Positions 15,682 to 24,711 of a DNA stretch of 40,285 bases are shown one piece after another (the stretch's first letter is position 1; every line of letters begins with the position of its first letter). The notes beneath the pieces were generated by a model. It worked only from the letters and a program-made list of their open reading frames with translations. It had not been told where the DNA came from and made no database searches. Origin of the DNA: a bacterium UBP3_UBA3054 (lineage in GTDB: Bacteria > Auribacterota > UBA3054). The stretch lies in the NCBI GenBank assembly GCA_002366995.1, contig DFCM01000137.1, forward strand, positions 1 to 40,285, in the 5' to 3' direction. The translations under genes and the position numbers were made by a program.

Positions 15682-16517
15682 GGCAGCAGCTCCTCGGTGT
15701 AATTATTTATCAAATGCGTTTTGGTATAGCGGTTTCCAATCTCCAGCCAGCGCAGGACTAGCTTCCTGTGGCGGCGGAACTCGACTTCCTTGTATTCGTT
15801 GGTCAGGATGCCGGCCAAGCGCACGGCAGTTTCCATATCGCCTGACCTTAAGGCGCAGACGCTCCCCAAGAAAAGGCAGTCCGCCCCGACTTTCCTTTCC
15901 AACGCGAAGAAAAGATGCGGCGGAAGAAGGTAAAAGAGCGCGTTCCTATAGTCCTCCTCCCGGTGCAGGATCCGGCCCATATAGTAATGCCAGAGCGCCG
16001 CCGCTTCGTCTCCTCCAGCCTCCCAAGCATACTTTTCCAAAAACGCCCTGGCTTTTTTGTGATCTCCTGTCTTCCAGTGGCAGATTCCCAGATACAATCC
16101 CGCCATTTCGTCATGACTCTTTAAAAAATAGCGCTTGGCTTCCTGATAGCGAGAGCAGTTGAAAAGCAGTTTCCCGTAGACGAAATACGGCGCCTCCGCT
16201 CCGCCCGGCCAGCTTTCGGCCCAGGAATAAAGCTCCCACAATTCATGCCCCCTTTCCAGCGCCCGCTTTTGTTTCGGCCCTCTGCGGTAAACCATTTCCG
16301 AAAGCTCACGAAGCTCTACCGGATCGCTTAGCCTCAATTTCGTCACCTGCTCCTTTTTCGCCCGACACTTCATAAGGGATCCGTCCTTGGCGTAGCGCTC
16401 GTAGACGATCGCGTTCTCTTCGTGCTCCAGCAATCTTCCGCTGAAGCTCTGCCCGGACTGCAGCGTCAGTCTGATAGGCAGAAGCACTGACAAAAATAAA
16501 AGGCATTTTCTTTTCAT
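15678..16517 (-). CDS. Exported TPR-like protein of the ExbB/ExbD operon
   Basis: 279 aa from ATG 16517, which overlaps the stop of the upstream TPR gene (ATGA); a longer frame upstream is not needed. It begins with a hydrophobic leader (MKRKCLLFLSVLLPIRLTL), then a short beta-rich segment (GRLLEHEENAIVYERYAKDG) and helical repeats with TPR-like spacing (SRYQEAKRYFLKSHDEM, GDHKKARAFLEKYAWEA, EDYRNALFYLLPP). No enzyme motif is seen. Position between the large TPR protein and ExbB suggests a periplasmic or outer-membrane-side adaptor of the motor. Confidence 0.7.
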   Translation of the reverse strand: MKRKCLLFLSVLLPIRLTLQSGQSFSGRLLEHEENAIVYERYAKDGSLMKCRAKKEQVTKLRLSDPVELRELSEMVYRRGPKQKRALERGHELWELYSWAESWPGGAEAPYFVYGKLLFNCSRYQEAKRYFLKSHDEMAGLYLGICHWKTGDHKKARAFLEKYAWEAGGDEAAALWHYYMGRILHREEDYRNALFYLLPPHLFFALERKVGADCLFLGSVCALRSGDMETAVRLAGILTNEYKEVEFRRHRKLVLRWLEIGNRYTKTHLINNYTEELLP

Positions 16518-19003
16518 AAATACCCTTTCTCCTTGGCTTCCTTTTCCGTCGCGGCCCAATCGTTCGTCCTTCCCAGCGCCCGAAAGCAGAGAATGCTCTT
16601 CTCATAGGCTTTCCCAACTTCAGCCTTTTCCCCCTGGTACATGACGTAAACGCGCTGGTAATAGCCGAGCGCTTCGCCGTATTTTTTCTCCAGGAAATAG
16701 CAGTCTCCCGCCAGCAGAAGCAAAGCGGCTTTCTTTTCCGGCGCCAATCCTTTTTGCCCCAAAAGCGCGAGAAACTTCTGAAGCGCATCTTCTCTTTTGC
16801 CCTGCTTGAAAAGCGCAAGCCCTGAAAGCTCGTCCCTGCGGAAAATATCCTCCAGGCGCTGGAAGGAATCTTCGCCTTCCTCCAAATACGTTTCCATCTC
16901 CCGATAGCGCTCCTTGCCAAGACTTGTCTCAGCCAAAAAGAGCCAGCCCTCGGAGGCCGCCGGATCTTTTGGGAACTCTTCCGTCAAAAATTCCGCCAGT
17001 TCCTCCGCCTCCTTCCCCTTCTTTTCCTCCGACAGGATGAGCCGGCGCCTTAAACCCTCCGGCCCCAGGGAACGAAACTTAAGTTTAACCAGCTTCGCGT
17101 CGTCCTTTAAAAACAGGCAGGCTTTGGAAAAAGCTCCGGTCCGGCCTCTTTCCAATTCTAATTGCGCTTCCTTCCTGAGCGCTTCCTTGTACTCCGATGC
17201 GTCAACCGCTAACTTAAGCCCAACTTCCAGCGCGCTCAGCGCTTCCCGCTCAACTATGTCGTCTTTCGTCTTCAGCCAGAGTTTGCGCGCCGCAACTCTG
17301 CCTTTTTCCGTTTCACCCATAAGCTTGCAGGCCTCCAGATAATTCTGCAGCGCCTCGCCCCTGAAACCCGGCGTTCCCTCCGACAGCAGGTACGGTTCCA
17401 GCAATTCCATTTCCAGCCGGGGCCTTCCCAGGACCTTGTAGATCTCCGCGGCTTTCAAAAGCGCGTAGCAGGCGAAATTGTCCGGCCGCTCATCGCCCTC
17501 GGGCAGATTCTCCCTGTAGGCCGCGAGCGCTTCCGCAAGCTCCCCCAGAGCGCCCAGGGCGTCGCCTAAGGTGTTCTTCACCTCTTTAGCGTTATCGTAC
17601 TCGGGGTAGCGCTCCAAGACCGCTCTTAGGGCCTTCTGGGCCCCCAAATAGTCCTCCGCCCGGTAGAGTATGGCCGCCAGACGGAACTCCACGTCCGCCA
17701 AATGAGTGTTCTTGGGATATTTCTTCTTGAAAGCAGAGAATGTTTCCCGCGCCGTTTCGTCCAACCCTTGGTAATATTCCAGCATGCCTTTCCAATACGT
17801 CGCCTCGCCCGACAGCTTGTGCTCTTCCCCAAATTCCGCCAGCCATTTCTCCATTTCCCCTAAAGCCGCCTTCTCCTCCCCCATGAAACCCAGGGCGCAG
17901 GCGGCGTAAAGTTTTGCCTCGCCCAGCAAAGAGGATCCCTTATATTTTTCCGCGTAGGCCAAAAAACGCTCCCGCGCCCGCAAATATTCCCCCGAGCGCA
18001 TGGCGCCCTGAGCCGGCAGCAACGCCAGCGCTTCCGTTTCATCGTCCTTCAGCTTTTCTTTTAACAGCTCCTCCACGCCCCTGTCCAGACGATCCAGGTA
18101 TCCGCCCTGCAGACAGGCGTAGCAGCCAAGTTTTCTTAAACCGACCTTCACGAAATCGTTGGTCGTTATCCTTATCCCTTCCTCGCAATAGACCGCGCAT
18201 TCGGGATAATACGAGGCGTCGTAGCAGGCCCTGGCCAATCTCGCCAGCCTCGCCTCTCCGCAGGAACTCTTGTCCGCCAGGCGGTAAGCGCTAAGCGCGC
18301 CCGCGAAATTATTGCTCATGTACATGACGTCACCCAGCCGCAGCGCCAAATAATGCCTCAGCGTTTCCGCTTCTTCCCTTTTGTTCAGCGCCAAGCCTTC
18401 CCGCAGATACGCAAGCGCCGGGTCCGCCTTCCCTGTTTCCAAAAGGCACCAGGCCAGATGCAGACTAGAGTGCGCCCGGAACTTCTTTTCGTCCTTCACC
18501 TCTTCCCAATAGGGCAGGGCCTCCTCGTAGCGCCCCGCCTTCGTCAGAGCCAGGGCCAAATTAGCTTTCACCTCCGCCGCCTCGCCAACGCCCTCAGACA
18601 AAAGCGCGCGGAAAACATCCGCGGCGGACACAAAACGCCCGAGCTCCATTTCCGCCAGGCCGAATCCGAAGCGCGCCTTCCCCGCTTCCGAAAAATCAGG
18701 ATAAGCCTTCCCGACTTTATCGAAAAGCTCCGCCGCGTCCTCGAACCGCCTGATCCTGTAGGCCGCCACGCCTCCGAAATAAGTCATGCGAGGAAAATAA
18801 TTCGACATCGCCTCCTCTTCCCCGTAGCGCTCCAAAAACGCCCGCGCCGCCAGAAAGGCGTTGGTCGCCTCTCCTCTTTTCAGCGAAACGTAAGTAAAAC
18901 GAAAAAGTCCCGCCGAGTCGAGATCGTCAAGCTCTCCCCCAAAAACAAGGCCGAGCCACAGGACACTTATTCCAATAGCGATAATAATTTTCTGACCGCG
19001 CAT
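16514..19003 (-). CDS. Large exported TPR-repeat protein, first gene of the ExbB/ExbD operon
   Basis: 829 aa. A signal peptide (MRGQKIIIAIGISVLWLGLVFGG) is followed by helical repeats along almost the whole length; clear TPR-like units include RRFEDAAELFDKVGKAYPDF, GRYEEALPYWEEV, NFAGALSAYRLADK, EDYLGAQKALRAVLERYPEY and KYGEALGYYQRVYVMYQGE. This is the layout of large outer-membrane-linked or periplasmic TPR scaffolds (BamD/CpoB-like repeats but far longer). GGGAG lies six bases before the ATG at 19003. Only 51 bases separate it from the beta-galactosidase stop, so read-through is possible. Probable partner-binding scaffold for the ExbB/ExbD/VWA machine. Confidence 0.8.
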   Translation of the reverse strand: MRGQKIIIAIGISVLWLGLVFGGELDDLDSAGLFRFTYVSLKRGEATNAFLAARAFLERYGEEEAMSNYFPRMTYFGGVAAYRIRRFEDAAELFDKVGKAYPDFSEAGKARFGFGLAEMELGRFVSAADVFRALLSEGVGEAAEVKANLALALTKAGRYEEALPYWEEVKDEKKFRAHSSLHLAWCLLETGKADPALAYLREGLALNKREEAETLRHYLALRLGDVMYMSNNFAGALSAYRLADKSSCGEARLARLARACYDASYYPECAVYCEEGIRITTNDFVKVGLRKLGCYACLQGGYLDRLDRGVEELLKEKLKDDETEALALLPAQGAMRSGEYLRARERFLAYAEKYKGSSLLGEAKLYAACALGFMGEEKAALGEMEKWLAEFGEEHKLSGEATYWKGMLEYYQGLDETARETFSAFKKKYPKNTHLADVEFRLAAILYRAEDYLGAQKALRAVLERYPEYDNAKEVKNTLGDALGALGELAEALAAYRENLPEGDERPDNFACYALLKAAEIYKVLGRPRLEMELLEPYLLSEGTPGFRGEALQNYLEACKLMGETEKGRVAARKLWLKTKDDIVEREALSALEVGLKLAVDASEYKEALRKEAQLELERGRTGAFSKACLFLKDDAKLVKLKFRSLGPEGLRRRLILSEEKKGKEAEELAEFLTEEFPKDPAASEGWLFLAETSLGKERYREMETYLEEGEDSFQRLEDIFRRDELSGLALFKQGKREDALQKFLALLGQKGLAPEKKAALLLLAGDCYFLEKKYGEALGYYQRVYVMYQGEKAEVGKAYEKSILCFRALGRTNDWAATEKEAKEKGYL

Positions 19004-19054
19004 ATATTGCTCCCAATATATAAGCGGTCGCGAAAACGAAAAAATTGCGTTAGC

Positions 19055-22000
19055 TTATTTAAAACGCCCTATGGTAAAGGAAAGCGAGTAACTGCGTGCG
19101 GTGTCGATTATGTCGCGCTGCATGGGCGGAGGTCCGCAGCTAGCGCCTCCCAATCCCCTGGTCTCGGCGTAGATCCCGAACTCCGTCTTCCCTGAAGGCG
19201 GTAATTCCGGCGGATGGGTGTATTCTATCAGTTCCAAAGGCGAATAAGGGTTGACGCAGATCGCGAAAGGCTTGCCCAAAGAAGCAAAGTTAAGCGCACC
19301 GCTTTCTGTCTTAAAAGTGATCTCCCGGACGTCCTCTCTGTTGCCGCTCTCCTGGTTGCGGGCGTAGGGGAAGTAGAAATCCTTCGCCTTCAGAGAATAG
19401 CGGCCCAAAAAGGCGCCGGACTTCCTGTCGCGGTAGTTCTCATAAGGCCCCGCACCGTAATATTCCACTTCCGGATCTTCGGTGTCCAAAACAAAATGAT
19501 AGCCGATCCTGGTGAGCTCGATTTTCGTTCCGGAGGGTTTTATCTCGCTTTCGCAAACAAGCTTTCCGTCTTCCCTGATCGTCCACTTGGTCGTGACCTC
19601 GAAGGAAATGTCGTTTAAAGCTTCGCCGCAATATACAAGCTCGGCCTTCACGCCTCCGTAATTATTGAGTTCCCAGCTGCTCCCTCCCCTCCAGCGAACC
19701 ACCGACTTGAAGGAAAAGCCGTCTTCTTCGCAGGAGGGTATAGAGATCGATCTCACCTCCGGTTTCGGTTCGATCAATCCCAGTTTTGCCAATTCCCGGC
19801 CCAAGCCTTCCTCGTTAGAGCTGGGCGCGCGGAAAACATCCAGCGTCATTGGCGCCTTAAGCCATTCTTTGTCCAGCTTTTCTCCGGTTCTAACGGACGA
19901 AAGGGTGCCGGTCCTCATACTGAACGCGTAGCGAACGCCCGGCCGGGTGAAAATATATTCCTCCGGGGAGAAAGTAAAGTCCAGCTTGTTTGTTTCCGAG
20001 TTTGGCAGTTTCGGCAAACCTTCGGCTTTGCGCGCGGGATAGTCGATCTGGTCCTCAGCCAGACAAACCAAGTCTTTCACGAATCTCACCCTAAGCGAGA
20101 CCTCGCCAGGTTTTTCCAAAAGATCTATAACCTCAGGCGGAACGTCCGTAATCTTCGTCTCGCCAGGACCCAGCGGCCCGTCCAACGTTAAGCTTCCCTC
20201 CGCTTCCTTCCGTCCATCCCGGAAAGCCGTCCAGACGTAGGCCACGCCCCGGTCGTCCACGAAATAGTTTTTGTTTTTCAGCGCGATCTTGCTTGGATCG
20301 TTCGTGGCGAAGGCCGCCCAGTTCTGAAACACGTGGCGGATCTCGTAATAGCCGGGCTCCTTTGTGCGGTCGGACAAAACGCAGCCGTTCATCACGAACT
20401 GCCCGTCGTTGGGATAATCGCCGAAATCGCCGCCGAAGGCAATAATGCGCTTCCCGTCCTTGTCCATGTAAAGCCCCTGGTCCACCCAGTCCCAAATAGT
20501 GGCGCCCATTATGACGTCCGAGCTTTCTATGGCGTCCTGGTAGTCCTTCAAATTCCCCATGGCGTTGCCCATGTTGTGGGCGTATTCGCAGATGTAGAAA
20601 GGCTTTTGGGCGTTGACGTCCGCGGCCTTCTTCCGCACCCAATCGACGCTGGGGTACATACAGCTTTCAAGGTCGGCGCAGGACCAGTCCCGCTCGTAGT
20701 GAACGGGACGCGTGGTGTCGCGTTTCTTGATGGCCGCGTAGGCCGCGGCGAAATTCTCGCCGGGTCCCGCTTCGTTGCCCATGCTCCAGATGATGACGGC
20801 GGGATGGTTCTTGTTCCTTTCCACCGCGGCCAGGTTGCGGTCCACCGTGGCCTTTTCCCATTCCTTGCAGTGCGAGAGCGAGCTTTCCCCGTAGCCGTAG
20901 CCGTGGGATTCCACGTTGGCTTCGTCCACAAGATAGATCCCGTTCACATCGCAAAGATAATACCAGTAGTCGTCCTGGGGATAGTGGGAATTGCGCACAC
21001 AGTTGCAGTTCGCGCCCTTTAGTTCGCGGATATCCAGTTCCTGCGTTTCAGGCGGCACGTAGTGCCCGTACATCGGGTGCGTCTCGTGGCGGTTCGCGCC
21101 TTTCAGTTTTATTTTCTTACCGTTCAGGCAATAACGCCCGTCCTTGATCTCGCTCACGCGGAAGCCAAACAAGGAAGAAACGAATTCAGCTCCGTTCCCC
21201 AGTACGATCTTGTAGCAGTTGGGCTCCTCCGCGCTCCAAAGCCGAGGCTTCTCAACCACGAAGCTTTTTTCTTTTCCGCTGTAAACAAGCTTGTCGTCAA
21301 AGGTGTACAAATAAACCGTCACGTCCGCGTCGCAATCGACCTTAACGCGCCAGTCGCCGGAAAACGCCCCTTCCTTAACGGGCGCGGCAGTCACGAAGAA
21401 ATCGCGGATCCTCTCTTTCGGCCGGCGCAGCAGCCAGGCGGAGCGGAAAATTCCCGAAAGCCGGAACATGTCCTGGTCCTCGAGATAGCTGCCGTCCGAA
21501 TAGCGGTACACTTCCAAAGCAACCACGTTGCTGCCCGGATGCACGAAGGGTGTCACGTTGAATTCCGCCGGAGAGCGGCTGTTCTTGGAGAAGCCGACGT
21601 ATTCTCCGTTCACCCAAAGATAGAAGAAACTGTCGACGCCGTCGAATTTGAGAAAAACATCATCTTTTTCCCAACCCTCAGGCAGATCGAAGTCGCGCCT
21701 GTAGCTTCCGACGGGATTGCGCGCGGAATAGTTGGTGTACTCTTTGGGCGGTTCCCCCATGACACACGATCCGCCCGGCCTGTCTATCGCAAAGGGATAG
21801 CGGATGTTCGTGTAGAGCGGCGTTCCCCAGCCGCCTTTCCCGTTGGCGCCCATGGCCTGCCAGGAGCAGGGTACCTTGATGACGGGCCACTCCGAAACGT
21901 CGTATTCCGGCTTGTAAAAATCCTTGGGCCTGGAATCAGGATCCTTGGCCCAGTTGAACCGCCAATCGCTGTCGGAATCCAAGCATAATTGCCGGTCGGA

Positions 22001-22189
22001 ACTGCGCGGTAAAATTTTGAGCGCTCCCTCCAGCGTGGAAAAAGATGAAAAAGACGCGCGGACCGCTTCCCTGCCAAAAGAAAGCGCTTGATTGTCCTGC
22101 CATTCGTCGCCGCGTGGCAACGAGCCTATAGTGGTTAGCGTGCTGATCATAACCGTGGTAAAGAATAAAGCTGCTCTCATGGAGAGCAT
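19055..22189 (-). CDS. Exported glycoside hydrolase family 2 beta-galactosidase (LacZ-like)
   Basis: 1044 aa, about the length of E. coli LacZ, with an added N-terminal signal peptide (MRAALFFTTVMISTLTTIG). Domains in order are the sugar-binding jelly roll (from about 75), Ig-like domain, TIM barrel (about 350-640) and a C-terminal Bgal small chain/beta-sandwich. Catalytic residues are visible: acid/base Glu473 in IIWSMGNEAG and nucleophile Glu535 in FYICEYAHNMGNAMG. The barrel motif ANRHETHPMYGH is also present. The signal peptide points to periplasmic action on galactosides or host/plant glycans, unlike cytoplasmic LacZ. Start ATG 22189 has AAGG upstream; ATG 22180 is possible. No transporter or regulator is adjacent. 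Confidence 0.93.
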   Translation of the reverse strand: MLSMRAALFFTTVMISTLTTIGSLPRGDEWQDNQALSFGREAVRASFSSFSTLEGALKILPRSSDRQLCLDSDSDWRFNWAKDPDSRPKDFYKPEYDVSEWPVIKVPCSWQAMGANGKGGWGTPLYTNIRYPFAIDRPGGSCVMGEPPKEYTNYSARNPVGSYRRDFDLPEGWEKDDVFLKFDGVDSFFYLWVNGEYVGFSKNSRSPAEFNVTPFVHPGSNVVALEVYRYSDGSYLEDQDMFRLSGIFRSAWLLRRPKERIRDFFVTAAPVKEGAFSGDWRVKVDCDADVTVYLYTFDDKLVYSGKEKSFVVEKPRLWSAEEPNCYKIVLGNGAEFVSSLFGFRVSEIKDGRYCLNGKKIKLKGANRHETHPMYGHYVPPETQELDIRELKGANCNCVRNSHYPQDDYWYYLCDVNGIYLVDEANVESHGYGYGESSLSHCKEWEKATVDRNLAAVERNKNHPAVIIWSMGNEAGPGENFAAAYAAIKKRDTTRPVHYERDWSCADLESCMYPSVDWVRKKAADVNAQKPFYICEYAHNMGNAMGNLKDYQDAIESSDVIMGATIWDWVDQGLYMDKDGKRIIAFGGDFGDYPNDGQFVMNGCVLSDRTKEPGYYEIRHVFQNWAAFATNDPSKIALKNKNYFVDDRGVAYVWTAFRDGRKEAEGSLTLDGPLGPGETKITDVPPEVIDLLEKPGEVSLRVRFVKDLVCLAEDQIDYPARKAEGLPKLPNSETNKLDFTFSPEEYIFTRPGVRYAFSMRTGTLSSVRTGEKLDKEWLKAPMTLDVFRAPSSNEEGLGRELAKLGLIEPKPEVRSISIPSCEEDGFSFKSVVRWRGGSSWELNNYGGVKAELVYCGEALNDISFEVTTKWTIREDGKLVCESEIKPSGTKIELTRIGYHFVLDTEDPEVEYYGAGPYENYRDRKSGAFLGRYSLKAKDFYFPYARNQESGNREDVREITFKTESGALNFASLGKPFAICVNPYSPLELIEYTHPPELPPSGKTEFGIYAETRGLGGASCGPPPMQRDIIDTARSYSLSFTIGRFK

Positions 22190-22206
22190 TTTACCATACC
22201 TTTGAT

Positions 22207-22235
22207 TTGACTTTCAACCTAAGAAGTGCTAACAT
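22207..22235 (+). promoter_or_regulatory. Promoter of tRNA-Arg
   Basis: TTGACT (22207-22212), exactly 17 bases, TAACAT (22230-22235): close to the sigma-70 consensus and about 22 bases before the mature tRNA. It sits in the 67-base gap to the divergent beta-galactosidase gene. Confidence 0.7.
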
Positions 22236-22256
22236 ATCTCGCACAAAATGAAAAAC

Positions 22257-22333
22257 GCGCCCGTGGCTCAATTGGATAGAGCGTTTGGCTACGGACCAGA
22301 AGGTTAGGGGTTCGAGTCCCTTCGGGCGTACCA
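22257..22333 (+). tRNA. tRNA-Arg (anticodon ACG), CCA encoded
   Basis: A full cloverleaf can be drawn: acceptor GCGCCCG with CGGGCGT, D stem GCTC/GAGC, anticodon stem TTTGG/CCAGA with loop CTACGGA (anticodon ACG), T stem AGGGG/CCCTT with TTCGAGT loop, discriminator A and an encoded CCA at 22331-22333. The A34 is normally deaminated to inosine to read CGU/CGC/CGA. A terminator follows at once. No integrated element is seen beside it. Confidence 0.96.
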
Positions 22334-22339
22334 TATTTT

Positions 22340-22369
22340 CCGCCGGAGTTTCCACTCCGGCGGTTTTTT
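22340..22369 (+). terminator. Rho-independent terminator after tRNA-Arg
   Basis: CCGCCGGAGT (22340-22349) pairs with ACTCCGGCGG (22354-22363) around TTCC, followed by six T (22364-22369). It also separates the tRNA from the convergent lpxK gene. Confidence 0.9.
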
Positions 22370-22376
22370 ATTAAAA

Positions 22377-23543
22377 TTACCGGCTGCAGATCTCTTCCAC
22401 AGCGTTCACGAAGTGCTCCCGGCCTTCGCTGATCTTTAGGGCGACTTTCAAATAGTAGACAGGGGGCGGATCGAGTTCGACGCCGGCCCGCTTGGAGAAG
22501 CGGACCGCGTCTTTTTCCGTGATGAGAATGGCCTTGACTTCAAATTGTTTCGCGGTCTCGTAGATTTCCTCGATCTCGTAGCGTCTGAAGCGGTGGTGGT
22601 CGGGGAAGAAGCGCTTGCAAACGATGTTCGCGCCTTGAGTTTCCAATGTTTTGACAAAGCCTTCGGGCTGGGCGATGCCGGTCACGACCATAACTGGCAG
22701 ATCTTGCAGAAGCGACAGGGGGAAGCGGCTTTCCGTATGCACGCTAATCAATTCCGAGGGTTCGTAATAGCTCACGAGGATGTCGGCTTTCTCGTTGTAC
22801 TTTCTGATCTCCTCCACGAGCTCTTCTTTCTTTTCCGGCGTCAGGTCGCGGGCTTTCGTGATGAGGATGTGATCGGCTCTTTGCAGCTCTTCGATGGGCT
22901 CCCTGAGAAGACCGGCGGGAAGCATCCTTTCATAACCGAAGGGACAGTTGGCGTCGATCAGCACCACGTCTTTCTGGCGGCGCAGACGCATATGCTGCAT
23001 GCCGTCGTCGAGGATGATCGTGTCGACGCCGAATTCCCGCATGGCGTAGCGGGCGCCTCTCACTCTGTCGGGATCGGTTATGACAACGACGTTCTTAAGA
23101 TCCTGGGCAAGCATGTAGGGCTCGTCGCCGGCTATCCTGGGACTTAAGAGCAATTCTTTGCCGTCGCAGACGACCTTGGTCTTGTTGCTGAAATCTTTGT
23201 ATTTCCAACGGAAGCGCCAGCTGGGGGAATGCGATTTGTAGCCGCGGCTGACGATGGCCACTTTTCTGCCGCCTTTGCTGAGCGCGCGGGCCAGCTCCGC
23301 CACCACAGGCGTCTTGCCGGTGCCGCCGACGGTTATGTTGCCGACGCTGATGACGTAGCAGCCCGGCCAGTAGCGCTTCTTGTAGCCCTTTCTGTAAAGC
23401 CAGTTGCGGATGCCAATTATAACGCCGTAAACTTTTCCCAAGAGGATGAGAACGGGAAGAATGATATATTTCCGCCAGCTAGTGTCGCCGCCGGAAATAA
23501 GTCTTTTCCATTTCTGCTCTCTCGAGAGTTTGTTTTTTCTCAT
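22377..23543 (-). CDS. lpxK: Tetraacyldisaccharide 4'-kinase
   Basis: 388 aa. LpxK phosphorylates the 4' position of the lipid A precursor at the inner membrane. An N-terminal hydrophobic helix (about 27-45, ILPVLILLGKVYGVIIG) is followed by the P-loop GGTGKTPVV (73-81), then ILDDGMQHMRLRR, and GFVKTLE and FPDHHRF, all family hallmarks. Presence shows that the cell makes LPS. It starts inside the coaB stop (ATGA at 23540-23543) and is the last gene of a long coupled operon. Confidence 0.95.
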   Translation of the reverse strand: MRKNKLSREQKWKRLISGGDTSWRKYIILPVLILLGKVYGVIIGIRNWLYRKGYKKRYWPGCYVISVGNITVGGTGKTPVVAELARALSKGGRKVAIVSRGYKSHSPSWRFRWKYKDFSNKTKVVCDGKELLLSPRIAGDEPYMLAQDLKNVVVITDPDRVRGARYAMREFGVDTIILDDGMQHMRLRRQKDVVLIDANCPFGYERMLPAGLLREPIEELQRADHILITKARDLTPEKKEELVEEIRKYNEKADILVSYYEPSELISVHTESRFPLSLLQDLPVMVVTGIAQPEGFVKTLETQGANIVCKRFFPDHHRFRRYEIEEIYETAKQFEVKAILITEKDAVRFSKRAGVELDPPPVYYLKVALKISEGREHFVNAVEEICSR

Positions 23544-24184
23544 TTATTCTTGGCTTCCTGTTCCGCGAAATCTATGAGTTTTCTGGCGACGGATGCTTTG
23601 CTGATAAGGCCGAGGCGTTCCTTTTCCTTCTTGGGATAAAGGAAGGTGGCGTTCAGTTTTCCTACCGCGAAACCGGCCAAGGGCTTGGAGACGTCGTTGG
23701 CGACGATCATGTCGAGGCCCTTGACGAAGAGCTTTCTTTTGCCGGAGGCTTCGAGATCGTTGGTCTCCGCGGCGAAGCCGATGACGATCCTTTTCCCTTT
23801 GTCGGGGGAGAGGGATTTCAGGATGTCTTTCGTGCGGACTAATTCCAGGATCGATTTCTCGGCGATCTTGTGTTCCTTTTGCTTCAGGGTCTTGGCGGGC
23901 TTGAAATCGCTGACGGCCGCGGTCATGATAAGGACGTCGCAACTTGCGAATTCCTTTTTTATGGCTTGGTACATGTCCTCAGCGGAAACGACGGGGATGA
24001 ATCTGCAGCCCTTGGGCGGCCTTAAGTTGACGGGCCCGCTCACCAGAACGCACTCATAGCCGCGCTTTACCGCCTCTTTGGCGACGGCGAAACCCATTTT
24101 GCCGGAGCTGGGATTGGAAAGGAAGCGGACCGGGTCGATGTATTCCCTGGTCGGTCCCGCGCTGACTAAAAATTTCAAGGGCAT
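23540..24184 (-). CDS. coaB: Phosphopantothenate-cysteine ligase, stand-alone CoaB
   Basis: 214 aa from ATG 24184, where the family sequence begins (MPLKFLVSAGPTREYIDPV); the longer upstream frame is only the shadow of coaC. Motifs FLSNPSSGKMGFAVA, TAAVSDFKPA and FAAETNDLE are those of the CoaB half of CoaBC, which joins cysteine to 4'-phosphopantothenate in coenzyme A synthesis. In most bacteria CoaB is fused behind CoaC; here the two are separate genes 2 bases apart and in different frames. Confidence 0.92.
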   Translation of the reverse strand: MPLKFLVSAGPTREYIDPVRFLSNPSSGKMGFAVAKEAVKRGYECVLVSGPVNLRPPKGCRFIPVVSAEDMYQAIKKEFASCDVLIMTAAVSDFKPAKTLKQKEHKIAEKSILELVRTKDILKSLSPDKGKRIVIGFAAETNDLEASGKRKLFVKGLDMIVANDVSKPLAGFAVGKLNATFLYPKKEKERLGLISKASVARKLIDFAEQEAKNK

Positions 24185-24186
24185 GT

Positions 24187-24711
24187 TTATTTCTTGACGA
24201 TCTTCAAAATGTCTTCCAGAGGAGCGAGTCTGCCTAAGCCCGCTTTCCCGCAGGCCAGTTCTCCTTCCGTGGGATAAACGACTTCGACGCCTCGACTCTG
24301 CAGCTTTTGGATGTTTTCTTTTGTTGCGGGGGCTTCCCACATGCCGTCGTTCATGGCGGGGGCCACGATCTTTCTGCCCCTGTGGGCGAGCATGACGGAA
24401 CTGGGACCGTCGTCGGCAAAACCGTAGGCCATCTTGGCGATGAAATCGGCGGAGGCCGGCAGAACTATTGCCGTTTCGCAAAGCTCGGCCAAGGCTACGT
24501 GCTCGGGGCGCCAGTCAAGCGGCTGGGCGAACTGGTCGATGTAGACAGGATTCCTGGAGAGGGTCCTGAAAGTCACTTCGCCGACGAATTTCGTCGCGGC
24601 TTCCGTCATCGCCACATGCACGTTGAAGCCTTCCTTTATGAGAAGACGCGTGAATTCGCAGGCCTTGTAGGCCGCGATCGATCCTGTTACGACTAAAAGA
24701 ATGTCTTTCAT
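24187..24711 (-). CDS. coaC: Phosphopantothenoylcysteine decarboxylase, stand-alone CoaC
   Basis: 174 aa, a complete flavin-dependent CoaC: VVTGSIAAYKA at the start, substrate motif APAMNDGMW, the His region RPEHVAL, and the ACGKAGLGRL loop that carries the catalytic cysteine. It ends at a natural-looking ILKIVKK and stop. It removes CO2 from phosphopantothenoyl-cysteine, the step after CoaB. Its ATG overlaps the gmk stop (24708-24711). Confidence 0.93.
   Translation of the reverse strand: MKDILLVVTGSIAAYKACEFTRLLIKEGFNVHVAMTEAATKFVGEVTFRTLSRNPVYIDQFAQPLDWRPEHVALAELCETAIVLPASADFIAKMAYGFADDGPSSVMLAHRGRKIVAPAMNDGMWEAPATKENIQKLQSRGVEVVYPTEGELACGKAGLGRLAPLEDILKIVKK

Noticed and set aside
22257..22333. 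tRNA gene as an attachment site of a mobile element
   Set aside because: No integrase, no repeated tRNA 3' end and ordinary core genes on both sides.
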